A stretch of 64,000 nucleotides of DNA from Streptomyces sp. NBC_00690. GTDB taxonomy: Bacteria > Actinomycetota > Actinomycetes > Streptomycetales > Streptomycetaceae. The first letter of the stretch is position 1; each line of letters begins with the position of its first letter. The notes beneath the pieces are model-generated. The model did no database searches and was not told the DNA's origin. It was given only the letters and a program-made list of their open reading frames with translations. Below, piece by piece: positions 1 through 9,184 of this stretch. A program made the translations under genes and the position numbers. The stretch covers positions 6,227,501 through 6,291,500 of the forward strand of contig NZ_CP109009.1 of NCBI RefSeq assembly GCF_036226685.1, in the 5' to 3' direction.

Positions 1-2
1 TC

Positions 3-1352
3 ATCACCAAGGCCGAATTGGCGGACAACGGGCCGGTGCGCGGCACCATGGTCATCCGGCCGTACGGGTATGCCCTGTGGGAGCGGATGCAGCAGGAACT
101 GGACGCCCGGATCAAGGCCGCCGGCGCCCAGAACGCCTACTTCCCCCTCTTCATCCCGCAGTCCTATCTGACCCGGGAAGCCGAGCACGTCGAGGGCTTC
201 GCACCCGAACTGGCGGTCGTCACCCACGGGGGCGGCAAGGAACTCGATGAACCCGTCGTGGTCCGCCCCACCTCCGAGACGATCATCAACGACTACTTCG
301 CCAAGTGGGTGCAGAGCTACCGGGACCTGCCGCTGCTGATCAACCAGTGGGCCAATGTCGTCCGCTGGGAGATGCGTCCGCGTGTCTTCCTCCGTACGAC
401 CGAGTTCCTCTGGCAGGAGGGCCACACTGCGCACGCCACGCAGGAGGAGGCGCGCGACTACGCCGCCCATATCCACCGCGACGTGTACGCGGACTTCATG
501 GTGAACGTCCTCGGCATCGATGTGCTCCTCGGTCGCAAGACCCCCAGGGAGCGGTTCGCCGGAGCCATCAACACCCTCACCCTCGAAGGGATGATGGGCG
601 ACGGCAAGGCGCTCCAGATGGGCACGAGCCATGAACTCGGCACCAACTTCGCCCGCGCCTTCCACACCCGGTACCTCTCGAAGGAGGGCCAGCAGGAGTT
701 CGTCTGGCAGACCTCGTGGGGCGCTTCCACCCGGATGATCGGCGGATTGATCATGTCCCACGGCGACGACGACGGATTGCGCGTACCGCCCCGGCTCGCG
801 GCCGTGCAGGTCGTCGTCATGGCCATCAAGGGCGATGAGTCCGTCGCGGCGGTCCACGAGATCGGTGATCGACTCCGGGCGGCCGGTGTGCGCGTCCAGG
901 TCGACGACCGGATCGACACCCCCTTCGGCCGGCGTGCGGTGGACTGGGAACTGAAGGGCGTACCCGTACGGGTCGAAGTGGGGCCGCGCGACCTGGCAGC
1001 CGGGACCGCGATGCTCGTTCGCCGCATTTCCGGCGGTAAGGAGCCGGTGCACATCGACACCCTGACGGCGCGCGTTCCCGCACTGCTCGATGAGGACCAG
1101 GGCGTACTGCTGCGGCAGTCGCGGGAGCGGAGGGAGTCCCGTACCAGTGACGTCACCGCGATCGAGGATGCGGCGCAGGCGGCCCTGGCCGGCGGTTGGG
1201 CGCGGATTCCCTGGTCGGTACTGGGGCGGGACGGCGAGGCTGCCCTCGCCGAGCGGGGTGTGTCGGTGCGCTGTCTGATCACGGAGGATGGCTCGGTGCC
1301 TGCCGAGGACGATGCCCCCGGCACCCTCGCCGTCGTGGGCCGGGCGTACTGA
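3..1352 (+). CDS. proS: proline--tRNA ligase, 5' end outside window
   Basis: Charges tRNA-Pro with proline in the cytoplasm. The frame is open from base 3 with no upstream stop, so the gene starts before the window; 449 codons remain and the first in-window start-like codon (TTG at 18) is not the true start. Class II synthetase motif 2 is visible as MRPRVFLRTTEFLWQEGHT, and motif 3 as MIGGLIMSHGDDDGLRVPP. The compact architecture without an editing insertion between motifs 2 and 3, and the HGDDDGL signature, fit the short archaeal/eukaryote-like ProS form found in some actinobacteria; Streptomyces often also carries a second bacterial-type ProS elsewhere. Nothing appears broken in the part seen. 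Confidence 0.95.
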   Translation: MTKAELADNGPVRGTMVIRPYGYALWERMQQELDARIKAAGAQNAYFPLFIPQSYLTREAEHVEGFAPELAVVTHGGGKELDEPVVVRPTSETIINDYFAKWVQSYRDLPLLINQWANVVRWEMRPRVFLRTTEFLWQEGHTAHATQEEARDYAAHIHRDVYADFMVNVLGIDVLLGRKTPRERFAGAINTLTLEGMMGDGKALQMGTSHELGTNFARAFHTRYLSKEGQQEFVWQTSWGASTRMIGGLIMSHGDDDGLRVPPRLAAVQVVVMAIKGDESVAAVHEIGDRLRAAGVRVQVDDRIDTPFGRRAVDWELKGVPVRVEVGPRDLAAGTAMLVRRISGGKEPVHIDTLTARVPALLDEDQGVLLRQSRERRESRTSDVTAIEDAAQAALAGGWARIPWSVLGRDGEAALAERGVSVRCLITEDGSVPAEDDAPGTLAVVGRAY

Positions 1353-1759
1353 TCGACCGTGTGCCCGGCTGGTTCCCGACCTCATGGGGACGGTGCGGCT
1401 CCTCGGGGCTTCGGCGGGAGCTTCGGCCTGGGGGCACGGCGGGGAACTGCCGGGCACACCGCTCACAGAGCCCGGCGGTGGTCACCGTTGTCTTTCGGGC
1501 CGGTTGAAAACCACCCCACCGGGATGCCCGTGCGCGGAAGATGTTCCTGTGCATCCCGGCGAATGCCCAAAATTCGTATGCCAGGGCCGGCACATCGACG
1601 GAGGCGCTACATGCCACCTTGGGGCGAGCTGTGCCGCTTCTCCGTAGATTCTGCGCACCCGCCCCGTCAGGACGCATCATCTCCAACTGACTGGTACGTG
1701 CAAAATATTTGAGATGCCCCGTAATGGAACCCGGGGGCCGTCAGGCTCGTTATCACGAC
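1353..1759. other. intergenic region without supported gene
   Basis: About 400 bases between proS and the next gene. Short open frames exist on both strands but lack coding-like composition, ribosome sites or recognisable sequence. An AT-rich patch around 1700-1712 (CAAAATATTTGAG), unusual for this GC-rich DNA, lies about 50 bases before the next start and may hold its promoter. Confidence 0.5.
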
Positions 1760-2353
1760 GTGAGCACGACACCACCTGTTCTCGCCGCAGAGCTGGCACA
1801 GGCATGGGCCGATATTCAGCGGCACCACCCTGAGCTGCCAGATCTTGCCGCGCCAGAGTCCCTGATCGGAGAGTCCTCGTCCGCTTGCGGCGCTGAACTC
1901 TCCTTCGAGCGACTGCTTCATGAAGCAGTCCACGGCATTGCCGCTGCGCGAGGCGTCCGTGACACCTCACGCGCCGGCCGCTATCACAACCGTCGCTTCC
2001 TCGCGATCGCCGAGGAGATGGGCCTCGACCACGCCGATGAGCCGCATCCCAGCAGTGGCTTCTCGCTGGTTGTGCTCAACCCCGAGGCCAAGCGCCGCTA
2101 CCGCCCCACGATGGAGCGACTACAGCGCGCCCTGAAGGCGCACACGGTTGCCACAGCCTCCGACACCAAGCGCTCGTTCCGCGGCCCCGCGGCCCGGCAC
2201 GGGTCGTCCGGTGGCGGTGTGCGGGTCAAGGCGGTCTGCGACTGCGGTCGCAATGTCCGCGTGGTGCCGTCGGTCCTCGCCCAGGCACCCATCGTGTGCG
2301 GAGGTTGCGGCAAGCCCTTCCGTATCCCCGAGCCGGTCGCCGCGGCGAGCTGA
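1760..2353 (+). CDS. SprT/zincin-like protein with C-terminal zinc ribbon (uncharacterised)
   Basis: A 197-aa protein from GTG 1760; the frame also allows an upstream ATG at 1709, but the segment before 1760 does not look coding. The N-terminal half carries LLHEAVHGIAAARGV, an HExxH zincin motif, followed by a conserved-looking GRYHNRRF segment and AEEMGL, as in SprT-like proteins. The C-terminal part has CDCGRN and CGGCGK, a four-cysteine zinc ribbon with spacing like that in many SprT proteins. The inferred role is a small cytosolic metalloprotease-like or DNA-associated protein; substrate unknown. It sits alone between proS and the rpsP cluster. The motif is clear; the function is not established. 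Confidence 0.75.
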   Translation: MSTTPPVLAAELAQAWADIQRHHPELPDLAAPESLIGESSSACGAELSFERLLHEAVHGIAAARGVRDTSRAGRYHNRRFLAIAEEMGLDHADEPHPSSGFSLVVLNPEAKRRYRPTMERLQRALKAHTVATASDTKRSFRGPAARHGSSGGGVRVKAVCDCGRNVRVVPSVLAQAPIVCGGCGKPFRIPEPVAAAS

Positions 2354-2556
2354 CCTCGGTCCGGCCGCCCGACGGGGGCGGTGCAGGCCCGGGGGAAGCG
2401 CATATGCGACGTGTGGCACAATGAATAGCTGTACTCGACGGCCGACCAGGACCCCTCTCTCCTCCGGCTGACGCGTCCACCGGGCACCCGAGTGCCGCAA
2501 CCCCACGTGGCATCTTGTTGTGCCCAACCACGTCAAGACCAGGAGACACCACTTCC

Positions 2557-3006
2557 GTGGCAGTCAAGATCAAGCTGAAGCGTCTGGGCAAGATCCGTTC
2601 GCCTCACTACCGCATCGTCGTCGCCGACTCCCGTACCCGCCGTGACGGTCGGGCCATCGAGGAGATCGGCCTGTACCACCCGGTGCAGAACCCCTCCCGT
2701 ATCGAGGTCAACGCAGAGCGCGCGCAGTACTGGCTCTCCGTCGGCGCGCAGCCGACCGAGCCCGTCCTCGCGATCCTGAAGCTCACCGGTGACTGGCAGG
2801 CGCACAAGGGCCTCCCGGCCCCGGCGCCGCTGCTGGTGGCCGAGCCCAAGGCGAACAAGCGTGCCGCGTTCGACGAGTTCGCCAAGGCCCTTGAGGCCGG
2901 CGAGCCCAAGGGCGAGGCCATCACGCCGAAGGCGAAGAAGAGCGACAAGAAGGCGGACGAGGCGGCAGACACCTCTGCGTCCGCCGCTGAGTCGACTGAG
3001 GCCTGA
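2557..3006 (+). CDS. rpsP: 30S ribosomal protein S16
   Basis: Structural protein of the small ribosomal subunit. GTG 2557 is chosen because it gives the family N terminus ([19 protein letters not shown]) and follows a purine-rich AGGAGA site at 2541. The core S16 fold covers about the first 85 residues; the remainder of the 149 aa is a Lys/Ala/Glu-rich tail ending in Ala/Ser/Glu, longer than the roughly 80-aa E. coli protein but typical of actinobacteria. It is the first gene of the rpsP-khpA-rimM-trmD set, ending 2 bases before khpA, so they are almost certainly co-transcribed. Confidence 0.97.
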   Translation: MAVKIKLKRLGKIRSPHYRIVVADSRTRRDGRAIEEIGLYHPVQNPSRIEVNAERAQYWLSVGAQPTEPVLAILKLTGDWQAHKGLPAPAPLLVAEPKANKRAAFDEFAKALEAGEPKGEAITPKAKKSDKKADEAADTSASAAESTEA

Positions 3007-3008
3007 GC

Positions 3009-3248
3009 ATGCTCGAGGAGGCTCTTGAGCACCTCGTGAAGGGCATCGTCGACAACCCCGACGATGTGCAGGTCGCCTCGCGCAATCTGCGCCGCGGACG
3101 GGTGCTTGAGGTCCGGGTTCATCCCGATGATCTCGGAAAGGTGATCGGTCGCAACGGCCGTACCGCCCGTGCCCTCCGTACCGTCGTGGGCGCCATCGGC
3201 GGCCGTGGCATCCGTGTCGACCTCGTCGATGTGGACCAGGTCCGCTGA
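3009..3248 (+). CDS. khpA: KH-domain RNA-binding protein KhpA
   Basis: A 79-aa single KH domain protein (YlqC/KhpA family), a small cytosolic RNA chaperone-like protein. The GxxG RNA-contact loop is seen as IGRNGRTARALR, and the N terminus MLEEALEHLVKGIVDNPDDV matches the family. ATG 3009 lies two bases after the rpsP stop, so translation is probably coupled. The rpsP-khpA-rimM-trmD order is widely conserved. In firmicutes KhpA pairs with KhpB; no khpB is present in this window. Confidence 0.95.
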   Translation: MLEEALEHLVKGIVDNPDDVQVASRNLRRGRVLEVRVHPDDLGKVIGRNGRTARALRTVVGAIGGRGIRVDLVDVDQVR

Positions 3249-3448
3249 TCCAGTGAAACACCGGCTCGGGCCGGGGATGGCCTCCTGGCCGTTCCCGGCC
3301 CGTAGTCGTACCGACCACCGTGGTCGTCCGGATCTGCGCGGTCGTCACACCGTCCGGACCCCGGTCAAACCGGCGTCCGGTGGCAGCGGCGGCTCATGCG
3401 TCGATGTCCGTTGAGGTTCTCAGGGCCCGTGACAGGAGAGAGTGCGAA

Positions 3449-4069
3449 GTGCAGTTGGTAGTCGCCCGGATCGGCCGCGCCCATGGCATCAAGGGCGAGG
3501 TCACCGTCGATGTGCGCACGGACGAGCCGGAACAGCGGCTCGCCCCCGGGGCGGTACTGGCCACCGACCCGGCCGGCATCGGACCGCTGACGATCGAAAC
3601 CGGCCGGGTGCACAGCGGCCGGCTGCTGCTGCGGTTCGCAGGCGTACGGGACCGCACCGGCGCCGAAGCCCTCCGGAACACCCTGCTGATCGCCGAGGTG
3701 GACCCCGAGGAGCAGCCCGACGACCCGGACGAGTACTACGACCACCAGCTCATCGACCTCGATGTGGTCACCGTCGACGGCGCCGAGGTCGGCCGGATCA
3801 CGGAGATCAGCCATCTGGCCTCCCAAGATCTGCTGATCGTGGAGCGCGAGGACGGCAGCGAGACGATGATCCCCTTCGTGGAGGAGATCGTCGTCGAGAT
3901 CGACCTGGAAGAGCAGCGCGCCGTGATCGACCCGCCGCCCGGGTTGATCGACGACCGCGCCGAGATCGCCTCCGCCCGTGACGCCGACTCGTCGCCGCGG
4001 CACCCGGGCGATGAGGCCGAGGAATCCCACTCTTCCGACACCGGCCGCGCCCCCGAGGGCGATGTCTGA
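3449..4069 (+). CDS. rimM: ribosome maturation factor RimM
   Basis: Assists 30S assembly, binding S19 near the head of the subunit. GTG 3449 is chosen over farther upstream in-frame starts because AGGAGAG lies at 3434-3440 and it yields the family start [18 protein letters not shown]. The N-terminal RimM barrel covers about residues 1-85 and the C-terminal PRC barrel about 95-175 ([21 protein letters not shown]). The final 35 or so residues are an acidic, low-complexity tail. It ends in TGATG, sharing one base with trmD, which indicates coupled translation. Confidence 0.95.
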   Translation: MQLVVARIGRAHGIKGEVTVDVRTDEPEQRLAPGAVLATDPAGIGPLTIETGRVHSGRLLLRFAGVRDRTGAEALRNTLLIAEVDPEEQPDDPDEYYDHQLIDLDVVTVDGAEVGRITEISHLASQDLLIVEREDGSETMIPFVEEIVVEIDLEEQRAVIDPPPGLIDDRAEIASARDADSSPRHPGDEAEESHSSDTGRAPEGDV

Positions 4070-4890
4070 TGCGGCTCGACGTCGTCACGATCTTCCCCGA
4101 GTACCTGGAACCCCTGAACGTCTCCCTCGTCGGCAAGGCCCGTGCCCGCGGACAGCTCGACGTCCGGGTGCACGATCTGCGCCGGTGGACCTTCGACCGG
4201 CACAACACCGTCGACGACACCCCCTACGGCGGTGGCCCGGGCATGGTGATGAAGACCGAACCCTGGGGCCAGGCCCTGGACGACGTACTGGCCGGCGGCT
4301 ACGAATCCGGGGCGCAGGGCCCCGTCCTGGTGGTTCCCACCCCCAGCGGGCGGCCGTTCACCCAGGAAGTCGCCGTCGAACTCTCCACCCGCCCTTGGCT
4401 GATCTTCACCCCAGCCCGCTACGAGGGAATCGACCGCAGGGTCATCGACGAGTACGCCACCCGGATGCCCGTGTATGAGGTCTCCATCGGCGACTACGTC
4501 CTCGCGGGGGGAGAAGCGGCCGTACTCGTGATGACCGAGGCGGTGGCCCGGCTGCTGCCGGGCGTCCTCGGCAATGCCGAGTCCCACCGCGATGACTCCT
4601 TCGCGCCCGGCGCCATGGCCAACCTGTTGGAAGGGCCCGTCTACACCAAGCCGCCGACCTGGCGGGACCGTGCCATTCCGGACGTACTGGTCAGTGGGCA
4701 CCATGGGAAGATCGCCCGCTGGCGGCGGGACGAGGCATTGCGCCGCACCGCCCTCAACCGGCCCGATCTGCTCGAACGCTGTGACCCGGCCGACTTCGAC
4801 AAGAAGGACCGGGAGATCCTCTCCATCCTGGGCTGGGCCCCGGTGGCCGACGGTGGATTTTGGCGCAGGCCGGGAGCCGTGGAAGAATAG
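4069..4890 (+). CDS. trmD: tRNA (guanine37-N1)-methyltransferase TrmD
   Basis: Methylates G37 of tRNAs reading CNN codons using S-adenosylmethionine, preventing +1 frameshifting. The 273-aa protein shows the SPOUT knot region YEVSIGDYVLAGGEAAV and the family markers PYGGGPGMVMKTEP and LPGVLGNAESHRDDSF. ATG 4069 overlaps the rimM stop by one base. Length and motifs are normal for the family. Confidence 0.97.
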   Translation: MRLDVVTIFPEYLEPLNVSLVGKARARGQLDVRVHDLRRWTFDRHNTVDDTPYGGGPGMVMKTEPWGQALDDVLAGGYESGAQGPVLVVPTPSGRPFTQEVAVELSTRPWLIFTPARYEGIDRRVIDEYATRMPVYEVSIGDYVLAGGEAAVLVMTEAVARLLPGVLGNAESHRDDSFAPGAMANLLEGPVYTKPPTWRDRAIPDVLVSGHHGKIARWRRDEALRRTALNRPDLLERCDPADFDKKDREILSILGWAPVADGGFWRRPGAVEE

Positions 4891-5020
4891 GCAGCTGCCG
4901 TACGTCCGGCGCGCGCCCCTGCCACAGGGGGACACGACGCCCGCTTCGACGCAGCGGCCCTCAGAATCTCATCCTCTCTCCCGCTGATGACCTGTGGCAT
5001 CGCGAAGAAAGCAGACGAAC

Positions 5021-5371
5021 ATGTCGCACGTGCTCGACGTCGTCAACTCCGCCTCGCTGCGGACTGACGTCCCGGCATTCCGTCCCGGTGACACCGTGAA
5101 CGTTCACGTTCGCGTCATCGAGGGCAACCGCTCCCGTATCCAGCAGTTCAAGGGTGTCGTCATTCGTCGCCAGGGCGCTGGCGTCAGCGAGACCTTCACT
5201 GTTCGCAAGGTCTCCTTCTCCGTCGGCGTTGAGCGCACCTTCCCGGTGCACAGCCCGATCTTCGAGAAGATCGAGCTGGTCACGCGCGGTGACGTCCGCC
5301 GCGCCAAGCTGTACTACCTCCGTGAGCTGCGCGGCAAGGCCGCGAAGATCAAGGAGAAGCGCGACAACTGA
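5021..5371 (+). CDS. rplS: 50S ribosomal protein L19
   Basis: Structural protein at the 30S-50S interface. ATG 5021 gives the 116-aa family form ([26 protein letters not shown]); an in-frame GTG at 4994 would add nine basic residues not expected in L19. The core [16 protein letters not shown] and the C-terminal [15 protein letters not shown] are diagnostic. It lies 130 bases after trmD, so it may have its own promoter, and is followed by a strong intrinsic terminator. Confidence 0.97.
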   Translation: MSHVLDVVNSASLRTDVPAFRPGDTVNVHVRVIEGNRSRIQQFKGVVIRRQGAGVSETFTVRKVSFSVGVERTFPVHSPIFEKIELVTRGDVRRAKLYYLRELRGKAAKIKEKRDN

Positions 5372-5401
5372 GCCGTCGCGCCTTTCCGGCGCCGACGGTA
5401 G

Positions 5402-5433
5402 CCGGGTCACCGCATCGCGGTGGCCCGGTTTTT
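5402..5433 (+). terminator. intrinsic terminator after rplS
   Basis: A 12-bp stem CCGGGTCACCGC / GCGGTGGCCCGG with a 3-base loop and one G-U pair, directly followed by five T residues. It closes the rpsP-rplS ribosomal block and separates it from the signal peptidase genes. Confidence 0.85.
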
Positions 5434-5495
5434 GCGTTCCCGGGGCGACGGCCCCCCCTGGGTTGCTCGCCATCCGTCTCCACAGCGGGGCCGGA

Positions 5496-5501
5496 TAGGC
5501 T
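5496..5501 (+). promoter_or_regulatory. possible -10 element of sipW (leaderless start)
   Basis: TAGGCT ends 9 bases before the sipW ATG, and no Shine-Dalgarno sequence lies in between. Transcription starting 7-10 bases downstream would begin at or near the ATG, giving a leaderless mRNA, a common arrangement in Streptomyces. No good -35 element is visible, so this is tentative. Confidence 0.35.
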
Positions 5502-5510
5502 TCGCCCTCG

Positions 5511-6434
5511 ATGGACACCGAAGCGAAGCACACCGAGCACGACCCCTCCCACGGCCCCGATACGGGCGAGTCGTTGGAGGAGTCGTCGCACCCGGTGGGC
5601 GCCGAGGGAACACCGCAGGCAGCCGCCGATTCTGATCCCGATGGCGATGGCGATGGCGTTGTTGGTGTTGGAGCCGGTGCGGAACCGTCTTCTTGGGAGC
5701 GGTTCGTCGCGTTCTCCTGGCGCCGAGCCGCCCTGCTGACCGTGGCTCTCATCAGTGTGGTGTTGCTTTTCAGCCACTTCGTGGCCCAGCCCTTCCAGAT
5801 TCCCAGCGGGTCCATGACACCGACCCTTCACCCTGGTGACCGGGTCCTCGCCAACAAGTTGGCGTACCGTTTCGGGGCGGAACCCCAGCGCGGAGATGTG
5901 ATCGTCTTCGACGGTAGGGGCTCGTTTGTTCGGGAAGACTTGGAAGAGAATCCGGTCAGCGCCGCGGCACGGGGTGTGCTCACGGCGATCGGCCTCGCCG
6001 ACCCGACCGACACGGACTATGTGAAGCGCGTGGTCGGTGTCGGTGGTGACCGGGTGGTCTGCTGTGACAAAGGGGGCAGGGTCCAGGTGAACGGCACGGC
6101 GGTTGATGAGGACTATCTGCATCCCGGCGATACGGCCTCCGAGGTCGCGTTCGACATCGTCGTCCCGGAGGGGACCCTCTGGGTCATGGGAGATCACCGG
6201 AGCGACTCCAGCGACTCCCGTGATCACCTCGGTAGCCCCGGTGGAGGCATGGTCCCGGTGGACAAGGTCGTCGGGCGGGCCGACTGGATCATCTGGCCCG
6301 TCGGGCACTGGACGTCCGTGGAGCAGACCTCGGCCTTCGGTCGCGTTCCGGACTCCCCCTCATCCCACGGGCCCACGAGCGACCGAGCGGCTGCGCCCGC
6401 CGGTTCGGGCCGGCCCGGCGGCATAGATGGGTAA
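5511..6434 (+). CDS. sipW: type I signal peptidase (first of four tandem copies)
   Basis: Membrane-bound serine protease that removes signal peptides from exported proteins at the outer face of the membrane. The 307-aa protein has a long acidic cytosolic N terminus (about 1-65), one membrane segment at about 73-91, the catalytic serine in PSGSM (Ser101) and the catalytic lysine in VKRVVGVGGD (Lys172). Unlike its three neighbours it shows no hydrophobic segment at the C terminus. This fits SipW of S. lividans, reported to lack the extra C-terminal anchor and to head a three-gene sip operon. Its end overlaps the next start by 8 bases. Confidence 0.92.
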   Translation: MDTEAKHTEHDPSHGPDTGESLEESSHPVGAEGTPQAAADSDPDGDGDGVVGVGAGAEPSSWERFVAFSWRRAALLTVALISVVLLFSHFVAQPFQIPSGSMTPTLHPGDRVLANKLAYRFGAEPQRGDVIVFDGRGSFVREDLEENPVSAAARGVLTAIGLADPTDTDYVKRVVGVGGDRVVCCDKGGRVQVNGTAVDEDYLHPGDTASEVAFDIVVPEGTLWVMGDHRSDSSDSRDHLGSPGGGMVPVDKVVGRADWIIWPVGHWTSVEQTSAFGRVPDSPSSHGPTSDRAAAPAGSGRPGGIDG

Positions 6435-7392
6435 CCGAGGACGGCACGCTGCATCCAGGACCGATACCCGGCTCCCCACCGGGACTCGATCGCCCGAGGA
6501 CGGGAACAGGCAGCTGCCGGGCCGCGCGGAGCGACGCAAACTGGCCAAGAAGGTGCGCCGCAAACGACGGCGCTCCGCCCTCCAGGAAATCCCGCTGCTC
6601 ATCGTGGTGGCCCTGGTGATCGCCCTGGTCCTTAAGACCTTCCTGGTGCAGGCGTTCGTGATCCCCTCCGGTTCAATGGAACAGACGATCAAGATCCAGG
6701 ACCGGGTGCTGGTGGACAAGCTCACCCCTTGGTTCGGATCCAAGCCCCGACGCGGTGACGTGGTCGTCTTCAAGGACCCGGGCGGTTGGCTCCGGGAGCA
6801 GGACACCACCAGCAAGAAGAACGACCCGATCGGGGTCAAGCAGATCAAACAGGGGCTCACCTTCATCGGCCTGCTGCCATCGGACGAGGAGCAGGACCTG
6901 ATCAAGCGGGTCGTCGGCATCGGCGGCGACACCGTGCTGTGTTGTGACGAGAAGGGCCGCGTCACCGTCAACGGCGTACCACTCGTGGAGCCGTACCTCA
7001 ATCCGGGCAATGTGCCGTCGGCGCTGACCTTCGAGGTCAAGGTGCCGCCGGGACGCCTCTTCGTCATGGGCGACCACCGATCAAATTCGGCCGACTCGCG
7101 CGCCCACATCGATCGGGAGTACAGCGGCACGGTCTCCGAGAAGGAGGTGGTCGGCCGCGCCGTGGTGATCGCCTGGCCGGTCAAGCACTGGCGCAGGCTG
7201 GAAGAGCCCGAGACCTACGCGTCCGTCCCCAACGCGACGGGTGGGGCGACGGCGGCGCTGCGTGAGTCGAATAGTGTGTCGTCCCAGGATCACAAGGGAA
7301 TGGTCCCGCTCCCGCGCCCTGCGGAACTTCCGCTCGTTATGGGAGTAGTAGGTCTGCTCCTTCTTCGGGGTAGGCGGTCGGCAACGGAGTGA
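6427..7392 (+). CDS. sipX: type I signal peptidase (second copy)
   Basis: Signal peptidase paralogue of 321 aa. A very basic cytosolic stretch (about 35-50) precedes the N-terminal membrane segment at about 55-75. The catalytic serine is in PSGSM (Ser83) and the lysine in LIKRVVGIGGD (Lys160). A second hydrophobic segment near the end (LPLVMGVVGLLLL followed by RGRRS) would anchor the C terminus, a Streptomyces speciality among type I peptidases. The start overlaps sipW by 8 bases and the stop is 3 bases before the next start, so the three genes form one operon. Confidence 0.93.
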   Translation: MGNRGRHAASRTDTRLPTGTRSPEDGNRQLPGRAERRKLAKKVRRKRRRSALQEIPLLIVVALVIALVLKTFLVQAFVIPSGSMEQTIKIQDRVLVDKLTPWFGSKPRRGDVVVFKDPGGWLREQDTTSKKNDPIGVKQIKQGLTFIGLLPSDEEQDLIKRVVGIGGDTVLCCDEKGRVTVNGVPLVEPYLNPGNVPSALTFEVKVPPGRLFVMGDHRSNSADSRAHIDREYSGTVSEKEVVGRAVVIAWPVKHWRRLEEPETYASVPNATGGATAALRESNSVSSQDHKGMVPLPRPAELPLVMGVVGLLLLRGRRSATE

Positions 7393-7395
7393 GGA

Positions 7396-8352
7396 GTGGA
7401 TGTGGGGGACGTGGCGGTCGGCGCACGGTCCGGACACGAGCAGCCGGATGACAGGCCGGGGAGGCCCGCCGAGCCATCCCCGCCGGCGTCGGGCGATCTG
7501 GACGGGGAGCCCTCGAAGGACGGTTCGTCCGGCTCGTTCGACGATCCCCCCGGTGATGTCGGGGGTGACGACCATGGAAGGAAGAAGCAGCGCTCCTTCT
7601 GGAAGGAACTGCCCCTCCTGGTCGGCATCGCGCTGATTCTCGCGCTGCTGATCAAGACCTTCCTGGTGCAGGCGTTCTCGATTCCTTCGGACTCGATGCA
7701 GAACACCCTCCAGCGCGGTGACCGGGTGCTGGTGGACAAGCTCACCCCGTGGTTCGGCTCCGAGCCCGAGCGCGGCGAGGTCGTGGTCTTCCACGACCCC
7801 GGCAACTGGCTGGACGGCGAGCCCACGCCCGAGCCGAACGTGTTGCAGAAGTTCCTCAGCTTCATCGGCCTGATGCCGTCGGCGGAGGAGAAGGACCTGA
7901 TCAAGCGGACCATCGCCATCGAGGGCGACACGATCGAGTGTCGCAAGGGCGGACCGGTCAAGGTCAACGGCAAGGTGCTCGACGAGCCGTACATCTACCC
8001 AGGCAACACCGCCTGTGACGACCAGCCATTCGGTCCGTTCAAGGTGCCGAAGGACCGGATCTGGGTGATGGGCGACCACCGTCAGAACTCCAAGGACTCC
8101 CGGTACCACATGGAGGACGTCAACGAGGGCTTCGTCCCCGTCGACAAGGTCGTCGGTCGGGCCGTGGTCGTGGCATGGCCGGTCAACCGCTGGGCGACGC
8201 TCCCCGTACCGTCCACCTTCGACCAGTCCGGTCTGAACGCCGCAGCGTCCGTCGCGGTGTCGTCCGCGCCACTGGCGATGGGGGCCCTCGGCGCCGTGCC
8301 GATCGTGCTGTGGCGCAGGAAGCGGCTGACCGCCGGGTCCACCCCCCGATAG
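7396..8352 (+). CDS. sipY: type I signal peptidase (third copy)
   Basis: Signal peptidase of 318 aa, closest to the preceding copy: KTFLVQAF and the stretch RVLVDKLTPWFGS are shared nearly verbatim. N-terminal membrane segment about 73-92, catalytic serine in PSDSM (Ser100), lysine in LIKRTIAIEGD (Lys170), C-terminal membrane anchor about 288-310 followed by RRKR. GTG 7396 is used; GTG 7402 in the same frame is an alternative with a slightly better placed GAGGAG. Last gene of the sipWXY operon. Confidence 0.93.
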   Translation: MDVGDVAVGARSGHEQPDDRPGRPAEPSPPASGDLDGEPSKDGSSGSFDDPPGDVGGDDHGRKKQRSFWKELPLLVGIALILALLIKTFLVQAFSIPSDSMQNTLQRGDRVLVDKLTPWFGSEPERGEVVVFHDPGNWLDGEPTPEPNVLQKFLSFIGLMPSAEEKDLIKRTIAIEGDTIECRKGGPVKVNGKVLDEPYIYPGNTACDDQPFGPFKVPKDRIWVMGDHRQNSKDSRYHMEDVNEGFVPVDKVVGRAVVVAWPVNRWATLPVPSTFDQSGLNAAASVAVSSAPLAMGALGAVPIVLWRRKRLTAGSTPR

Positions 8353-8443
8353 GGTTCCGTCCCAGTTCGCGGATCGGCCAGTGACCGCCGCGGGAAGCCC
8401 GTCTCCCCGCCGTTCGGTGGTCGGTCGGGGGTGAGGGAGGGGC

Positions 8444-9184
8444 ATGGGAACGATACGGACGGATGACGGCCGCGGCCGGCTCGGCAATGTGTTGTCGAGC
8501 GTGGCCGTGGCCGTCGGCTGTGTGCTCTTCCTCGGGGGCTTCGCCTGGGGCGCGGTCGTCTACCGGCCGTACACCGTGCCGACGGACTCCATGGCGCCCA
8601 CGGTCGAGATCGGAGACCGGGTGCTCGCACAACGGATCGACGGCGACGAGGTGCGGCGCGGTGACATCGTCGTCTTCCGGGACGCCGGCTGGGGCGATCT
8701 GCCCATGGTCAAGAGGGTGGTCGCCGTCGGCGGTGACGAGGTGGCCTGCTGCAGTGATGGCCGGAAGCTCACCGTCAACGGCGTTCCGATCGAGGAACCG
8801 TATCTGCCTGACGCAGTCCCCGCGTCGCCCGGCAACTTCACCGCCAAGGTGCCCGCGGGGCAGCTCTTTCTGCTGGGCGACGAGCGGATCGGTTCCCTGG
8901 ACTCCCGTACCCACCTTGAGGACCCCGGACAGGGGTCGGTCGCCCGTTCCGCAGTGGAGGCACGGCTGGACGCGGTTGCCTGGCCCCTGGGCGGGGGAGT
9001 GCTGGAGCGACCGCAGAGCTTCGCCCAGCTGCCGGGCGGGGTGTCACGACCCGGGCCGGTGAAGCTGATCGTGGGGTCGGTGCTGGTCGGGGCGGTGCTG
9101 ATCTTCGGTGGGGCGGCCTGGGGACCGTTGGCGCGAGGACTCCTTGCACGACGACGGGGGAAGGTGCCCGCGGATGCCGGATGA
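8444..9184 (+). CDS. sipZ: type I signal peptidase (fourth copy)
   Basis: The shortest copy at 246 aa, with a brief cytosolic N terminus, a membrane segment at about 17-38, the catalytic serine in PTDSM (Ser49), lysine in MVKRVVAVGGD (Lys90), and a C-terminal anchor at about 208-228. ATG 8444 follows GAGGGAGGGG. A 91-base gap separates it from the third copy and its stop overlaps the Nudix start. This agrees with S. lividans, where sipZ was described as the first gene of a separate operon with unrelated downstream genes. Confidence 0.93.
   Translation: MGTIRTDDGRGRLGNVLSSVAVAVGCVLFLGGFAWGAVVYRPYTVPTDSMAPTVEIGDRVLAQRIDGDEVRRGDIVVFRDAGWGDLPMVKRVVAVGGDEVACCSDGRKLTVNGVPIEEPYLPDAVPASPGNFTAKVPAGQLFLLGDERIGSLDSRTHLEDPGQGSVARSAVEARLDAVAWPLGGGVLERPQSFAQLPGGVSRPGPVKLIVGSVLVGAVLIFGGAAWGPLARGLLARRRGKVPADAG

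Noticed and set aside
2533..3348. Long minus-strand frames opposite rpsP/khpA and opposite most large genes
   Set aside because: High third-position GC leaves antisense frames open; translations lack motifs and overlap well supported genes.
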